Below, piece after piece: positions 1 through 7,826 of a stretch of 45,251 nucleotides of DNA (positions within the stretch are counted from its first letter, which is position 1; each line of letters starts with the position of its first letter). Below the pieces are notes generated by a model. That model saw nothing but the letters and a program-made list of their open reading frames with translations, was not told the origin of the DNA and did not search any database. A program made the position numbers and the translations under genes. This DNA comes from Iningainema tapete BLCC-T55 (GTDB lineage: Bacteria; Cyanobacteriota; Cyanobacteriia; Cyanobacteriales; Nostocaceae): assembly GCF_014698965.1 (NCBI RefSeq), contig NZ_JACXAE010000133.1, forward strand, positions 1 to 45,251. The letters run 5' to 3'.

Positions 1-1
1 G

Positions 2-79
2 GCGAGGTTGGTTAAAATTACACGACCTCTGCGAGGGTTGGCAGCTTGCTATAGAGACTTAACGGGAAAAGTCAGCTAA
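2..79 (+). pseudogene. Possible upstream piece of the CHAT gene, out of frame
   Basis: This frame is open from the window edge to a TAA at 77-79 and reads like the region just before the catalytic part of cyanobacterial CHAT proteins (a 'RPLRGLAACYRDLTGK' stretch). The downstream frame (55 onward) continues with 'GKSQLNEWLN', so the two frames appear to join near position 65-75. I infer a frameshift in an originally longer gene whose start lies outside the window. The piece is short and the homology is judged from memory, so this is tentative. Confidence 0.35.
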
Positions 80-129
80 ATGAATGGCTTAACTGTGGAG
101 ATAGTAAATGGCAACCGATTCGCGATGGA

Positions 130-1959
130 TTGATAGCGATCGCACAACAATTACATTCGGTAGGAGAAGAAATTAGTATAATTCTTGATGCGGATATCAA
201 CCTGCGCCGCCTCCCTTGGCAAGAGTGGACAGTATTTCAAAACCACTATCCCCAAGCCGAAATAGCATTGAGAATAGCTCAAGCACAAGCTCAAATACAA
301 GAAATTTCTTCGCCCAAGAGTGCCAAAATCAGAATTTTAGTCGCTGTGGGCAGGAGTGATGGTATTAATACTGAAGATGACTTAGAGGAAATCCGACGTT
401 TAGAACAACTTGGGGCAGAAGTAGTTTACTTAAAGCAACCAACAATCAAGGAGTTGTGCGATCGGCTTTGGGATCAACAGGGCTATCATATCTTTATCTT
501 TACAGGACATAGTGGCAGTGATAGTAATGGTGAAATTGGCTGGATTGAGGTAAATGACACGGAAAGCCTGCAAATTGAGCAATTTAAGGAAGCTTTAAAA
601 GTAGCAGTAACTAGAGGATTGCAGTTAGCTATTTTTAATTCCTGTGATGGGTTAGGGTTAGCCAACCAACTGGCGCAGTTAAATTTACAACAAAGTATTG
701 TCATGCGGGAACCAGTACCAGACTCGGTGGCAGTAGAGTTTTTGCGGCACTTTTTTCAACAGTTTAGTAGTAATCAATCCCTATTTACTTCTGTACACAC
801 CGCTCGTAAACGTCTAGAACATTTTAATCGCGACTATCCAGGTGCAGTTTGGTTGCCGACGATTTGCATTACTCCTAATTTTCAGTCCCTTACCTGGCAG
901 CAACTTCGCGGTTCAACTCCAGAAGATACCATGCCTCCATCACTCAACAAGTGGCGGCTCATTCTTGGCTTATTAGCTTTAGTTGTTGGTTGTGCGACAA
1001 TTTTGTTGATTTTCGATGTTTTTTTCAACGCAGAATTTCAAGACGTTGATGTTCCCAAAGGAAAATTTAAATACGCAGGAAGCACAGCGTCAGCAGCATT
1101 CGACTGTGACGGAAAAGGAATTAATTCTAGAATCCAGTCAGTTCGACAAGGTTTCCAACTAAACTACACCCGTCCTACTGATATAAATCCCAACTCTAAA
1201 GATCTTCCCAGTTCTGGTACAGGTATTAAAATGCTAATCAACGGTGACGTGGATTTTGCTTTATCCTCACGCCCCCTTAAACAAGAAGAAACGGGCGATG
1301 CCAGAGCCAAAGGATTTGAACTTGAGCAAAAGTTAGTAGCACGAGATATAACTGGGATCGTTGTTCACCCCTATATTGCTGACAGGGTTCACAGTCTTAC
1401 CATAAAACAATTGAAAGGTATATACACAGGCAAAATAAAAAATTGGCAAGAAGTAGGAGGTCCTAACCTACCGATTACTCCCTACGCACACGGTGCAACA
1501 CAGGACGCAGCAAAATACGGTTTTAAAAACGAAGTTTTAGATGGTGAACAATATGTCAACGTTGAAACCGTTCCAGATACTACTAATGGAATACGGAAGG
1601 TTAAGGATAACAATAAGCGTGGTGGCATTTATCATGCTCCAGCTACGCTAATTTTTGGTCAATCTGGGATTCGACTCATGCCTATTATCGGTAGCGAAGC
1701 TAACGCTCAGCCAGAGCTTCCCTTTAAAGTCACTTCTTCCAAACTATGTTTAAATGCGAAGAGTGAGGACAGTTTACGTGCGCCGCTAAACCATAAGTAT
1801 CCAAAACAGCTGCTCACGGAAGAGATATCTGTGATTGTGAAGAATTACCATGACGATACAAATCCTACGCAGAGGGTAGGACAGGCTTATTATAAGTTGC
1901 TACTGACTGACGAAGGGCAAAAGATAATTGAGCAAATTGGATTTCAACGTATTCGCTAA
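130..1959 (+). CDS. CHAT-domain protease fused to a membrane-anchored phosphate-binding-protein-like domain
   Basis: The first ~255 residues form a CHAT (caspase-like) peptidase domain: a beta strand ending in 'FTGHSG' (His127) and one ending in 'FNSCDG' (Cys172) give the His/Cys dyad. A single hydrophobic segment follows (about 275-298). Residues ~312-609 resemble a PstS-type periplasmic phosphate-binding protein ('GSTAS' near the start, 'SSGTGIKML', 'DFALSSRP'). The topology suggests a cytoplasmic CHAT domain and a periplasmic ligand-binding domain, so a solute sensor coupled to a protease is a reasonable inference. The TTG at 130 is a nominal start: the frame is open from 55 and the residues before 130 also look CHAT-like, so the native gene probably began upstream and the 5' end may be frameshifted. 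Nothing nearby identifies the ligand or the protease substrate. Confidence 0.8.
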   Translation: MIAIAQQLHSVGEEISIILDADINLRRLPWQEWTVFQNHYPQAEIALRIAQAQAQIQEISSPKSAKIRILVAVGRSDGINTEDDLEEIRRLEQLGAEVVYLKQPTIKELCDRLWDQQGYHIFIFTGHSGSDSNGEIGWIEVNDTESLQIEQFKEALKVAVTRGLQLAIFNSCDGLGLANQLAQLNLQQSIVMREPVPDSVAVEFLRHFFQQFSSNQSLFTSVHTARKRLEHFNRDYPGAVWLPTICITPNFQSLTWQQLRGSTPEDTMPPSLNKWRLILGLLALVVGCATILLIFDVFFNAEFQDVDVPKGKFKYAGSTASAAFDCDGKGINSRIQSVRQGFQLNYTRPTDINPNSKDLPSSGTGIKMLINGDVDFALSSRPLKQEETGDARAKGFELEQKLVARDITGIVVHPYIADRVHSLTIKQLKGIYTGKIKNWQEVGGPNLPITPYAHGATQDAAKYGFKNEVLDGEQYVNVETVPDTTNGIRKVKDNNKRGGIYHAPATLIFGQSGIRLMPIIGSEANAQPELPFKVTSSKLCLNAKSEDSLRAPLNHKYPKQLLTEEISVIVKNYHDDTNPTQRVGQAYYKLLLTDEGQKIIEQIGFQRIR

Positions 1960-1995
1960 CAGCAAATGAAGCCACTGGAGCTATTAAGTTACCCG

Positions 1996-2064
1996 TTACT
2001 GAAGACTGTCACACAGTTCAGCAACAAGGGCTTCATATCCTTCCCAACTGACATCAGTGATCAT
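1996..2064 (-). pseudogene. Remnant of a Uma2-family (DUF820) gene start
   Basis: An ATG at 2064 opens a 22-codon frame beginning 'MITDVSWEGYEALVAEL', which matches the usual amino-terminal pattern of cyanobacterial Uma2/DUF820 PD-(D/E)XK proteins ('VSWEQYEALL...'), and then stops at 1996. The full family is about 190 residues, so this is only a scrap. It sits in a patch of duplicated and broken small genes. The family assignment rests on a short match. Confidence 0.45.
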
Positions 2065-2159
2065 CTGCCGTTCTTCCCTTTACCAAGAGTATACGTGCTA
2101 CTAATAAATGTCACGTATGTATTGCTACCTTCGCGTTGGGCAGCGACTCTATACACTAC
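2061..2159 (-). pseudogene. Duplicated fragment of the 3' part of the neighbouring NTF2-like gene
   Basis: Positions ~2086-2159 repeat ~2412-2484 with only a few mismatches. Read on the minus strand the fragment gives 'VYRVAAQREGSNTYV', as in the intact gene ('VYRVTAQREGSNTYV'), continues through 'ISSTYTL', and then ends at a TGA (2061-2063) instead of continuing to the normal carboxy terminus. The fragment has no start of its own. Its upstream edge coincides with the end of the DUF6887-like gene, whose last codons it supplies. Confidence 0.8.
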
Positions 2160-2340
2160 GTCTTTTTGCTTTTATCAAATTTTCCAAAATCTCTACGTCA
2201 TCTACAGTGTAAAGTTTAGATTCTGGTTCGGCATAAATTTTATCCATTAATGCCTCAAACGCTTCATTGTCATTCTGGTGTTCAATTAGATACTGTTTCA
2301 GTTCAGATTTTGTCATTGTTGAGAAATTAGGTTTAGTCAT
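2149..2340 (-). CDS. Small DUF6887-like protein with a chimeric 3' end
   Basis: A 63-residue protein starting 'MTKPNFSTMTKSELKQYL', the hallmark of a small cyanobacterial family (DUF6887 as I recall it) that often occurs beside Uma2-like or other mobile small genes. The function is unknown. The body is acidic and helical. The last few codons ('RRSV', TAG) lie at or inside the duplicated NTF2-like fragment, so the native carboxy terminus may have been replaced by the duplication junction at about 2159. It lies downstream of, and on the same strand as, the NTF2-like gene and may share its transcript. Confidence 0.65.
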   Translation of the reverse strand: MTKPNFSTMTKSELKQYLIEHQNDNEAFEALMDKIYAEPESKLYTVDDVEILENLIKAKRRSV

Positions 2341-2362
2341 TCGTCATATCTCCACTTATTAG

Positions 2363-2719
2363 TCATACCGGTGTCTGTTGGTGAACAACTAGCTTCCACT
2401 TTCCTTCACGAAGAGTATACGTGCTACTAATAAGTGCCACGTATGTATTGCTACCTTCGCGTTGGGCAGTGACTCTATACACTATTACTCCTGCGTTCTC
2501 CGACAGTGAAATCACATGCGGCTGTTCCATTTGGAAGGATTTCCACGGTTGAGCAGCCATAGATTCGAGAATGTTCTCTCTCCCTTCTATAAGCAAGCCA
2601 CCTGGAAATACCATGATTGCATCGTCGGTGAGCAACGAGCCATAAAACTTCTTTGCCGCATCTCCTTTCGATGAGAGCGCCTGCCAACCTTGCTCTTCGA
2701 GTTTTACTAAATCTTGCAT
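2363..2719 (-). CDS. NTF2-like / DUF4440 (SnoaL-fold) protein
   Basis: A cone-fold protein of the NTF2-like/DUF4440 type, about 118 residues. It shows the expected pattern: an amphipathic helix ('LEEQGWQALSS'), 'YGSLLTDDAIMVFPGG', an 'EGRENILESM' helix, and paired strands ending in 'STYTLREGKWKLVVHQQTPV'. Family members include small-molecule isomerases and stress-associated proteins; no substrate can be read from the sequence. I take the ATG at 2719; a GTG three codons upstream (2728) is also possible. The last third is duplicated downstream as a fragment (2061-2159). Confidence 0.8.
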   Translation of the reverse strand: MQDLVKLEEQGWQALSSKGDAAKKFYGSLLTDDAIMVFPGGLLIEGRENILESMAAQPWKSFQMEQPHVISLSENAGVIVYRVTAQREGSNTYVALISSTYTLREGKWKLVVHQQTPV

Positions 2720-2826
2720 CTTAGTCACGAACTTAGCTATGAAAAGCGTTTGAGATGTACTTACTTATGTTGAAATGATACCATGACAGTGATTAACTTA
2801 AGATTAGTATATTTAGAGGAGTAACT

Positions 2827-3060
2827 ATGGCGGGTAAAAAATTAAAAAATATCAAAGAATCTTTAACACCATTTTTGCAGCATATGGGAAAGACACCAGA
2901 AAAACAATTACAAAAAAACTTAGCAGCAATGAAACTTTTAAGAGAGTGGATTGAAGAAGAAGTTTCAGAGTCAGATTTAAAACAGAGAGAAAGTTATTTT
3001 GAATCTTTCAAAGAAATCATTGATAATGAACGAATACCAGAGTATAGGCTTTACTTTTAG
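2827..3060 (+). CDS. Unrecognised 77-residue charged protein
   Basis: I do not recognise this family. It is a small, lysine- and glutamate-rich, mostly helical protein with no membrane segment. A strong ribosome-binding site (gaggag) lies a few bases before the ATG, which supports it as a real gene. It converges on the restriction endonuclease gene with a 19-base gap. It has no visible helix-turn-helix, so I do not call it a restriction-modification controller. Confidence 0.6.
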   Translation: MAGKKLKNIKESLTPFLQHMGKTPEKQLQKNLAAMKLLREWIEEEVSESDLKQRESYFESFKEIIDNERIPEYRLYF

Positions 3061-3079
3061 AGCAGCTACACATCACTAC

Positions 3080-4156
3080 TCATGACTCTATCGGCGAAAA
3101 GACTTCTTTGACAAAATTTTCGTACTGTGTTGAGGTTTCAATGAGTATTTCTGTTAGGTTGAAATATGTTGAGATGGTTGGATCGTTTTGAATACGAGTA
3201 TGCACCTCAGTAGTAATGCAACTAGCAACAAAAATAGTTTTCACTTCTGAATTACTGCGCAAAGCTTCCTCAAAAGATTTTTTGGATGCACCATAACGTT
3301 CAAGCGCTCCAGCAGGATCGGTACCTCCTTTTACCTCAATTACACCAATTGTCTTACCTTGATTGCCCAGAAGTGAAATATCTGGTTCACTGGAAAAAAG
3401 TATTGAGGTGCGATTAGTTAACATGACACCTTTATAGCGCTCAACATTTCCCAGTTGTTCCTCAAGTAAATCGGGATTGTACAGTTCAATTACCGTACCT
3501 AAACGCGGTATCAAAGCAGCAAGAAGATTTCGTTCTTTAGCCTCTTTAACAAGAAGTTTCTGGACTACTTTTTCTGCTTCTTCCCCGATAGCATTACGCC
3601 ATGAACCATCAATTTGTGACCCAGTTGACGCAAGTAGTATACCATATAATTCTTCCTTTGTAAGACTTTCTATAGAGCTATCAATGATAAGCGATATATG
3701 TTCATTAAAAAGGCGAGAAAGAGCTAAAGCTTTGTCTTCAGTCAAAGAATAGCGATTTTCTTGATCGGCTTCAATCTTCTTAACATCTATTCGTGTTAAA
3801 TACTTAACTGCTTTCTGAGAAAGTGCTGCTGTATTACGATAGTAAGCTAATAATCTAGAGTGTTCTCGAATTAACCTGGGGTGACAAAATACTTGAATTA
3901 GCTCTAAATTAGCATGTCCATTGATGTAAGTAAATGCATCTTCCCCAATACCCCAGTTAGCTCTATCTTCCCAACTGTATAAATGCTTTACTGGTAATAA
4001 AGCATCTATTCTTGCACGAAAGGATAGTGTGTTGTACTCTTTAAGTTTACGATAAAAGAAGGTTGAGCGCAACCGATAATTTATACGATTTGCTTCTGTT
4101 AAGAGATAATTTTCTTCTTGTGTCACACTGCTTGCTTTTCCCAAATATATACACAT
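3080..4156 (-). CDS. Type II restriction endonuclease, XcyI-like
   Basis: A 358-residue protein with a PD-(D/E)XK nuclease core: 'EPDISL' (Asp259) followed by 'IEVKGG' (Glu274, Lys276), then the 'DPAGALERYGASKKSF' helix. The central 'LLAYYRNTAALSQK' stretch recalls the XcyI family, whose type member cuts CCCGGG; the specificity here is a guess from family. It follows the methyltransferase gene on the same strand. The ATG at 4156 overlaps the methyltransferase end by 34 bases. A GTG at 4126 would give a GTGA overlap with the methyltransferase TGA and is an equally plausible, translationally coupled start that drops only ten residues. Confidence 0.72.
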   Translation of the reverse strand: MCIYLGKASSVTQEENYLLTEANRINYRLRSTFFYRKLKEYNTLSFRARIDALLPVKHLYSWEDRANWGIGEDAFTYINGHANLELIQVFCHPRLIREHSRLLAYYRNTAALSQKAVKYLTRIDVKKIEADQENRYSLTEDKALALSRLFNEHISLIIDSSIESLTKEELYGILLASTGSQIDGSWRNAIGEEAEKVVQKLLVKEAKERNLLAALIPRLGTVIELYNPDLLEEQLGNVERYKGVMLTNRTSILFSSEPDISLLGNQGKTIGVIEVKGGTDPAGALERYGASKKSFEEALRSNSEVKTIFVASCITTEVHTRIQNDPTISTYFNLTEILIETSTQYENFVKEVFSPIES

Positions 4157-5601
4157 TTACGAAGTTCTGAGCGACCGTGATTTCCCATTTGTTGACTACT
4201 ATTACCTTTTCCGCGTCCTAATGTCCAAATGTGTCGCGTTGTTAGTCCGAAAGACTCTGCCATATTAGATAAAATAAGGTCTACAGGTATTTCTTCTCCA
4301 GCATATCGGACGTTATCGTTAACCATTGCGATTATGCCACCTGGTTTGAGAATTCGAGCTAATTCATAAGTAACAAAGCACATTTCGTAAAAGTAATTAC
4401 GCACCATTCGGGCAATATTTGTGTTATTTAAGTTTCCTTCTTTTCTATAAGCTTCTAGAATTGTTAGTACTTCATGCAATGCAGTTTGTTGTTGGAAGGT
4501 AGAATCAACTGTCAAAAATTCCTGATGGCGTTCTATATTTTTATAATAATTTTCTAAATAAGCTCGTTTATCACGATTTTCTACAGTACATGATAACATT
4601 GTCTGACGTAATTGCTTTATTTTCTCTTCACTACATCCTAGAAATACAAGCTCAAGTGCATAGGTGCGTGTATAGTCATATCTGTTGACATAAGGTGGCG
4701 ATGTTATGACAAAATCAATACTACTTTCTTGCATAGTAGGAAGAGTATCTAGACAAGAGCTTTGATAAAGTACAGGCGCTGAATTTTCTCCATGAATATA
4801 ATTTACACTATTATGTTGTGAGGGTTTGTCGCCAAATAAATTCAGTTGAGTGGGTTCGCCATTTAAATCAGATGTAATTTGCTTCAGCTTCTGATAGATC
4901 GCATCATTAAAATTGAGAATTACTCCTTTATCAAATTGATTTTTACCCTTAGCACGACCTGAACGAGTATCCCAGCGTAGATATTGTCCATCTTTTCTGG
5001 TATAGCTAATATCTTCAAGAATACAAAAAGCGGCATAAAGAATTAGGGTACGAATGTCTTCATTCTTGATAAAATTATGACAATAAGAAATATAACCTAC
5101 CAGTTGTTCTTCAGTATCCGGAGAAAAGGCTCCACGGGTAATTGGAATATGCTTGAATGTATAGCGTTGGTCATAGTAATCTTTAAAGTTAATTTTTTTA
5201 AGTTCAGCAAATACTATATTGAAAGATTCTACATTGATTTTTTGAGCTATTAGTCTAGCTCTGGTAGCAAAAATGCCGACAGGTAGGAGTTCAATTCCCA
5301 TAGTCTGCCATCCCAAGGTACTGGCAGCAAAAAGAGCAGAACCACCTCCCGAAAATGGATCAAGTAGAATACCAGGCTGTGGCTTGAGTTGCAGAAGATA
5401 TGTAACTAATCGTTCTGAAAAACCTTCCCTATATTTAAACCAGGCAGAAAATGGTGCTTGTTTATTTGCCTGAAAACTCACTAATGTTCGATCTAAAGAA
5501 GGATTATGAATAATTTTTGACTGAAATTTTTCGTAAAGAGCAGTTCTTCCGATTGAAGATGAAGTAAGTTGCATAAATTGCGATGTAGTTGTGTTCCGCA
5601 T
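4123..5601 (-). CDS. DNA methyltransferase of the restriction-modification pair (probably cytosine-N4)
   Basis: The AdoMet-binding motif I is 'DPFSGGG' (81-87) and the catalytic motif IV is 'SPPY' (301-304), with a long insert of about 200 residues between them that may hold target recognition. An S-P-P-Y motif is typical of cytosine-N4 (and some adenine-N6) enzymes; partnership with an XcyI-like endonuclease favours N4-cytosine. The protein is 492 residues, intact, and precedes the endonuclease in an overlapping operon, so the modification enzyme is translated first. It is divergent from chlD with only 49 bases between the starts, suggesting the cassette was inserted directly upstream of a core gene. 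Confidence 0.82.
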   Translation of the reverse strand: MRNTTTSQFMQLTSSSIGRTALYEKFQSKIIHNPSLDRTLVSFQANKQAPFSAWFKYREGFSERLVTYLLQLKPQPGILLDPFSGGGSALFAASTLGWQTMGIELLPVGIFATRARLIAQKINVESFNIVFAELKKINFKDYYDQRYTFKHIPITRGAFSPDTEEQLVGYISYCHNFIKNEDIRTLILYAAFCILEDISYTRKDGQYLRWDTRSGRAKGKNQFDKGVILNFNDAIYQKLKQITSDLNGEPTQLNLFGDKPSQHNSVNYIHGENSAPVLYQSSCLDTLPTMQESSIDFVITSPPYVNRYDYTRTYALELVFLGCSEEKIKQLRQTMLSCTVENRDKRAYLENYYKNIERHQEFLTVDSTFQQQTALHEVLTILEAYRKEGNLNNTNIARMVRNYFYEMCFVTYELARILKPGGIIAMVNDNVRYAGEEIPVDLILSNMAESFGLTTRHIWTLGRGKGNSSQQMGNHGRSELRKCVYIWEKQAV

Positions 5602-5650
5602 AACCTCTATTTTGCTATGCTAAAAACCTAGAGTAGCAATTATTTAGAAC

Positions 5651-7753
5651 ATGTCACCGCCTACCATCACTCCTGTTAGTACTGCTTTTCCTCTCAGTGC
5701 TGTTGTCGGTCAAGAAGCGATTAAGTTAGCCTTACTATTAGCTGCGGTAGATCCGGGGTTGGGGGGAGTGGCGATCGCAGGTCGTCGTGGTACGGCAAAA
5801 TCAGTAATGGCTCGTGCTATCCACGCCCTACTACCTCCAATTGAAGTAGTCAAAGGTTCAATCAGCAATTGCGATCCCCACCACCCAGAAGAATGGGACG
5901 ACATATTATTATGTAGAGACGTTACGTGTAACGTCTCTACAACCGTGGAAACAGAAATTATTCCTGCGCCGTTTGTGCAAATTCCTCTGGGAGTTACAGA
6001 AGACAGACTCCTGGGTTCTGTGGATGTGGAACAATCAGTAAAACTTGGAGAAAGTGTTTTTCAACCTGGGTTGTTGGCACAAGCACACCGAGGTATCCTT
6101 TATGTGGATGAAATTAATTTATTAGATGACCAAATATCTAATCAACTTTTAGCTGTACTATCTTCTGGAAGTAACCAGATTGAACGCGAGGGGATTAGTT
6201 TTCAACATCCTTGTCAGCCGCTGTTCATTGCTACCTATAATCCAGAAGAAGGAGCATTGCGAGAACATCTACTCGATAGAATAGCGATCGCCCTTTCAGC
6301 TGATGGTGTACTGGGTTTAGATCAAAGAGTAGAAGCTGTAGAACAAGCTCTAGCCTATTCTCGTTATCCACAAGAATTTCTTCAGCAATATCAACAAGAT
6401 CTAGACGATCTGAAAACTCAAATTATTTTGGCACGGGAATGGCTTAAAGAAGTGCAAATCACCACTGAACAAGTCGCTTATCTTGTCAATGAAGCAATTC
6501 GTGGGGCAGTGCAAGGGCATCGCGCCGAGATATTTGCCATGCGAGTTGCCAAGGCGGCAGCTGCTTTGGAAGGGCGTACACAAGTTAACGCAGAAGATTT
6601 GCGTCATGCTGTGGAGTTAGTAATTGTACCACGGGCGACAGTTGTACAGACACCGCCTCCTCAAGAACCACCACCACCACCCCCTCCACAGAATCAAGAA
6701 GAACCAGAAGACGAGTCAAATCAAGAACAACAGGAACAGGAAGAAAATCAAGAGCAACAGGAACAAGAACAAGAACCACCCAGCATCCCGGAAGAATTTG
6801 TCTTTGATCCTGAAGGGGTAATTCTTGATCCCAATGTGTTATATTTTGCTCAAATGGCACAGCGACAAGGTAAATCTGGTAGTCGTAGCTTAATCTTCTC
6901 AGAAGACAGGGGACGCTATGTTAAGCCAATGTTACCCAAAGGCAAAGTACGACGCATTGCTGTAGACGCCACCTTGAGAGCAGCAGCACCGTATCAAAAA
7001 GCACGACGGGCGAGGCATGTAGAGACGCCCCGCCGGGGCGTCTCTACGGAAGTCGGGGAGGCTGTGAGTCGGGGAGAAATCCAAAATCTCCAAAAAAAGG
7101 TATACGTAGAACAAAGTGATATTCGCTCCAAGCGCTTGGTACGTAAAGCTGGAGCTTTGGTAATATTTGTCGTAGATGCTTCAGGATCGATGGCGCTGAA
7201 CAGGATGCAGTCAGCAAAAGGAGCGGTAATGCAGTTTTTAACAGAAGCTTATCAAAACCGCGATTCTGTAGCTTTGATTCCCTTCCGGGGAGAACAAGCA
7301 GAAGTATTACTACCGCCAACACGTTCTATTGCTATGGCACGTAACCGCCTGGAAAGATTACCTTGTGGAGGGGGTTCGCCACTGGCACATGGTTTAACTC
7401 AAGCTGTACGTGTCGGTTTGAATGCAGTTCGGAGTGGAGATATTGGGCAGGTAGTAATTGTAGCGATCACTGATGGACGTGGTAATATTCCCTTGGCGCG
7501 TTCTTTAGGTGAAACACCAGAACCAAACCAAAAGCCGGATATCAAAGCGGAATTGTTAGAAATTGCCGCGAGAATTCGTGCGTTAGGGATGCAGTTGTTA
7601 GTAATTGATACAGAAAATAAATTTGTTTCCACTGGGTTTGCTAAAGAATTAGCAACGACAGCAGGAGGCAAGTATTACCATTTGCCCAAAGCTACAGATA
7701 AAGCAATTGCTGCTATGACTAAGGGCGCGATCGCGGATTTAAAATCTCGGTAA
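5651..7753 (+). CDS. chlD: Magnesium chelatase subunit ChlD
   Basis: The D subunit of the ATP-dependent Mg-protoporphyrin IX chelatase, the first committed step of chlorophyll synthesis, working with ChlH and ChlI. The order is the standard one: an AAA-type module (Walker-A-like 'GRRGTAKS', 44-51; '[16 protein letters not shown]'), a proline-rich then Gln/Glu-rich linker (~330-380), and a von Willebrand A domain with the MIDAS motif 'DASGSM' (from Asp509). At 700 residues it is slightly longer than usual. Part of the excess is encoded by two palindromic repeats inserted in frame: 5913-5940 (about residues 88-97) and 7019-7047 (residues 457-465, 'VETPRRGVS'). Both fall at linker-like positions between conserved blocks, so the protein is probably functional. 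Confidence 0.97.
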   Translation: MSPPTITPVSTAFPLSAVVGQEAIKLALLLAAVDPGLGGVAIAGRRGTAKSVMARAIHALLPPIEVVKGSISNCDPHHPEEWDDILLCRDVTCNVSTTVETEIIPAPFVQIPLGVTEDRLLGSVDVEQSVKLGESVFQPGLLAQAHRGILYVDEINLLDDQISNQLLAVLSSGSNQIEREGISFQHPCQPLFIATYNPEEGALREHLLDRIAIALSADGVLGLDQRVEAVEQALAYSRYPQEFLQQYQQDLDDLKTQIILAREWLKEVQITTEQVAYLVNEAIRGAVQGHRAEIFAMRVAKAAAALEGRTQVNAEDLRHAVELVIVPRATVVQTPPPQEPPPPPPPQNQEEPEDESNQEQQEQEENQEQQEQEQEPPSIPEEFVFDPEGVILDPNVLYFAQMAQRQGKSGSRSLIFSEDRGRYVKPMLPKGKVRRIAVDATLRAAAPYQKARRARHVETPRRGVSTEVGEAVSRGEIQNLQKKVYVEQSDIRSKRLVRKAGALVIFVVDASGSMALNRMQSAKGAVMQFLTEAYQNRDSVALIPFRGEQAEVLLPPTRSIAMARNRLERLPCGGGSPLAHGLTQAVRVGLNAVRSGDIGQVVIVAITDGRGNIPLARSLGETPEPNQKPDIKAELLEIAARIRALGMQLLVIDTENKFVSTGFAKELATTAGGKYYHLPKATDKAIAAMTKGAIADLKSR
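5913..5940. repeat. 28-base palindromic repeat inside chlD
   Basis: Two 13-base arms (gtagagacgttac / gtaacgtctctac) flank a 2-base centre. The element lies in frame in chlD and encodes most of '[10 protein letters not shown]', a stretch sitting between conserved ChlD blocks. The outer gtagagacg...cgtctctac arms match those of the element at 7019, so the two belong to one family with different inner stems. Confidence 0.9.
7019..7047. repeat. Palindromic repeat inside chlD encoding VETPRRGVS
   Basis: The arms gtagagacgcccc / ggggcgtctctac surround a 3-base centre. The element begins exactly on a codon and encodes 'VETPRRGVS' just before the von Willebrand A domain. The same 23-base core recurs at 38008-38030 in an unrelated gene in the same frame. 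Confidence 0.92.
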
Positions 7754-7826
7754 ATAGCTAATAGCTAATGGTGAATGGCTAATGGCTTATAGCAAATAAC
7801 AATCAGCAATTAGCAATTAGCTATTA
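7754..7826. repeat. Short degenerate tandem repeats between chlD and sigF
   Basis: The convergent gap between chlD and sigF is filled with variants of 'tagctaatagctaatgg' and 'caattagcaattagc'. The left and right halves are roughly inverted, so a hairpin could form and serve both converging transcripts. Similar units occur at 16652-16710 and 37170-37216. Confidence 0.7.

Noticed and set aside
1966-2250. 94-residue plus-strand reading frame after the CHAT gene
   Set aside because: It is antisense to the Uma2-like scrap, the duplicated NTF2-like fragment and the DUF6887-like gene, and has no family resemblance.
2827-3060. The 77-residue gene as a restriction-modification controller protein
   Set aside because: No helix-turn-helix is visible and the gene is convergent with, not upstream of, the endonuclease.
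6585-6860. Hydrophobic valine/leucine-rich minus-strand reading frame in chlD
   Set aside because: It is the complement of the Pro/Gln/Glu-rich ChlD linker, so the composition is an artefact.
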